This document shows, one piece after another, positions 31,298-32,020 of a stretch of 32,020 nucleotides of DNA. The notes under the pieces are model-generated. The model worked only from the letters and a program-made list of their open reading frames with translations. It was not told where the DNA came from and ran no database searches. A program made the translations under genes and the position numbers. Position 1 is the stretch's first letter. Each line of letters starts with the position of its first letter. Location of the stretch: assembly GCA_949118805.1 (NCBI GenBank), contig CASAUJ010000009.1, positions 1 to 32,020 on the forward strand, given 5' to 3'. The DNA is from an uncultured Clostridia bacterium. Lineage in GTDB: Bacteria; Bacillota; Clostridia; TANB77; CAG-508.

Positions 31298-32020
31298 TTA
31301 ATACATTATTTTTTCATAAGAATCGTTATTGGCTTTTTTTGTACGAAGTGGTATTACATATGCTGCTCCTTGCTCTAAATCTTCATAAGAAATTTCTTCT
31401 TCAATAGAAAATACTTTCTTTTTATTTTTTTGTCTTTTAAATGCTCTAAAATCAATAATATTTCTATTATCTTCTTTGTCATTTTCTTCTTTGCTATTGT
31501 TTTCCTCTATTTCCATCTGATTAGCTCTAACCTTATTGGTCAATTCTAAATAACTATCTTTTAAATTAATAAGCATTTCATTTATTTGAAGAATTTGCTT
31601 GCTATAATCCATTTTTGTAATTTCTTGTTGCAATAATTTTATTGTCTCCTCTTGCATTTGGTTCATCCTTTCATGCAATACCATTTGCAGAGTCTCCTCT
31701 TTCTCATCTTGATTTCTTATGGTATGAATTAATTCCTCTGTATGACGTTTTATCATTTTATTTATGGCTTCACTTGTACTTGATTTTGTTTCTTCTAATT
31801 GACTATAAATTTTATTGATCTCTTCTTTGTAATCGACATTAGCCATTTCTTGTTTTATAATTGTTTCCACTTGTTGTTGTGTTAACTTATCTTGATTTAG
31901 GCTTGCTACTTCTTGTTCTATGATATCTCTTACTTGTTCTTGGGTTAGCTTATCTTGATTTAAGTTTGCTACTTCTTGTTCTATAATATTTTTTACTTGT
32001 TCTTGCGTTAGCTTATCTTG
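31298..32020 (-). CDS. Repeat-containing coiled-coil protein, 3' part (start outside the window)
   Basis: The frame is open to the right edge, so the start lies beyond 32020; a GTG at 31870 is internal to a repeat unit and is not a start. The visible ~240 residues begin with three 21-residue units of the form QDKLTQEQVKNIIEQEVANL, continue as a long coiled coil (EEINKIYSQLEETKSSTSEA, QMQEETIKLLQQEITKMDYS), and end with an acidic patch (ENNSKEENDKEDN) and a short C-terminal part (GAAYVIPLRTKK). No membrane segment or catalytic motif is seen. The family is unknown; a structural role is inferred. Confidence 0.65.
   Translation of the reverse strand, partial: QDKLTQEQVKNIIEQEVANLNQDKLTQEQVRDIIEQEVASLNQDKLTQQQVETIIKQEMANVDYKEEINKIYSQLEETKSSTSEAINKMIKRHTEELIHTIRNQDEKEETLQMVLHERMNQMQEETIKLLQQEITKMDYSKQILQINEMLINLKDSYLELTNKVRANQMEIEENNSKEENDKEDNRNIIDFRAFKRQKNKKKVFSIEEEISYEDLEQGAAYVIPLRTKKANNDSYEKIMY
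31832..32020 (-). repeat. Three 63-bp tandem repeats within a coding sequence
   Basis: Units at 32020-31958, 31957-31895 and 31894-31832 encode QDKLTQEQVKNIIEQEVANLN, QDKLTQEQVRDIIEQEVASLN and QDKLTQQQVETIIKQEMANVD (21 residues each). The first two differ at few bases. The array continues outside the window. Confidence 0.85.

Noticed and set aside
31832..32020. CRISPR array at the right edge
   Set aside because: The repeats are contiguous 63-bp coding units without unique spacers.

Overview
The window is about 32 kb of very AT-rich chromosome from a low-GC Firmicute, most likely an uncultured gut-type Clostridia lineage. The evidence is strong AGGAGG ribosome sites, near-consensus sigma-A promoters with 17-bp spacers, a T-box leader, a CwlJ/GerQ-type spore-germination pair, pilin-like proteins with a GITLIALV N-terminus, and a fermentative pta-ackA locus. 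Nearly all genes lie on the minus strand. The content is mainly core housekeeping with a few accessory islands.

Layout. 1-2.6 kb: 5' part of rny (RNase Y), then an operon of HD hydrolase, HAD nucleotidase and HNH nuclease. 2.6-6.45 kb: isoleucine T-box, a small DUF1653 gene and ileS. 6.5-7.1 kb: a heptad-repeat coiled-coil gene. 7.2-10.9 kb: pta and two acetate kinases with a REP-type palindromic element between the kinases. 10.9-12.1 kb: trmB and a DUF4116-repeat protein. 12.2-15.4 kb: two pilin-like surface proteins that share an almost identical 5' module, one with a sulfatase-modifying-factor (FGE) fold and one with bacterial Ig domains. 15.6-16.2 kb: a GC-richer orphan gene that looks foreign. 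16.2-18.8 kb: an RluD-type pseudouridine synthase (+ strand), then trxA, trxB and ogt. 18.8-20.6 kb: a GerQ/CwlJ-like pair, a YcxB-like membrane protein and RNase P RNA. 20.7-27.3 kb: an exported protein, a small conserved gene, dtd, a zinc-ribbon protein, gpsA, an exported membrane protein, plsY, der and a small membrane protein, with two more palindromic elements. 27.4-32 kb: pyk, an acyl-ACP thioesterase, pgi and the 3' part of a repeat-containing coiled-coil gene.

The main discovery is a translational anomaly. Five genes (der, dtd, trxB, an rluD-like gene and a pilin/Ig protein) appear broken by seven +1 frameshifts. At every one of the seven sites the codon in the upstream frame is CGG, and skipping its C (reading GGA or GGT, glycine) restores a full-length, family-typical protein. 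Apart from these seven, I find no in-frame CGG in any native gene in the window, whereas about two dozen out-of-frame CGG trinucleotides lie in coding sequence without any frame break. The single other in-frame CGG is in the GC-richer, probably foreign gene at 15680-16027. Because der is essential and five intact protein families are restored, the simplest reading is that CGG is not a normal arginine codon in this organism. CGGN would instead be consumed as four bases for one residue, by a +1 programmed frameshift or by quadruplet decoding as glycine. The affected genes are annotated here as single functional CDSs.
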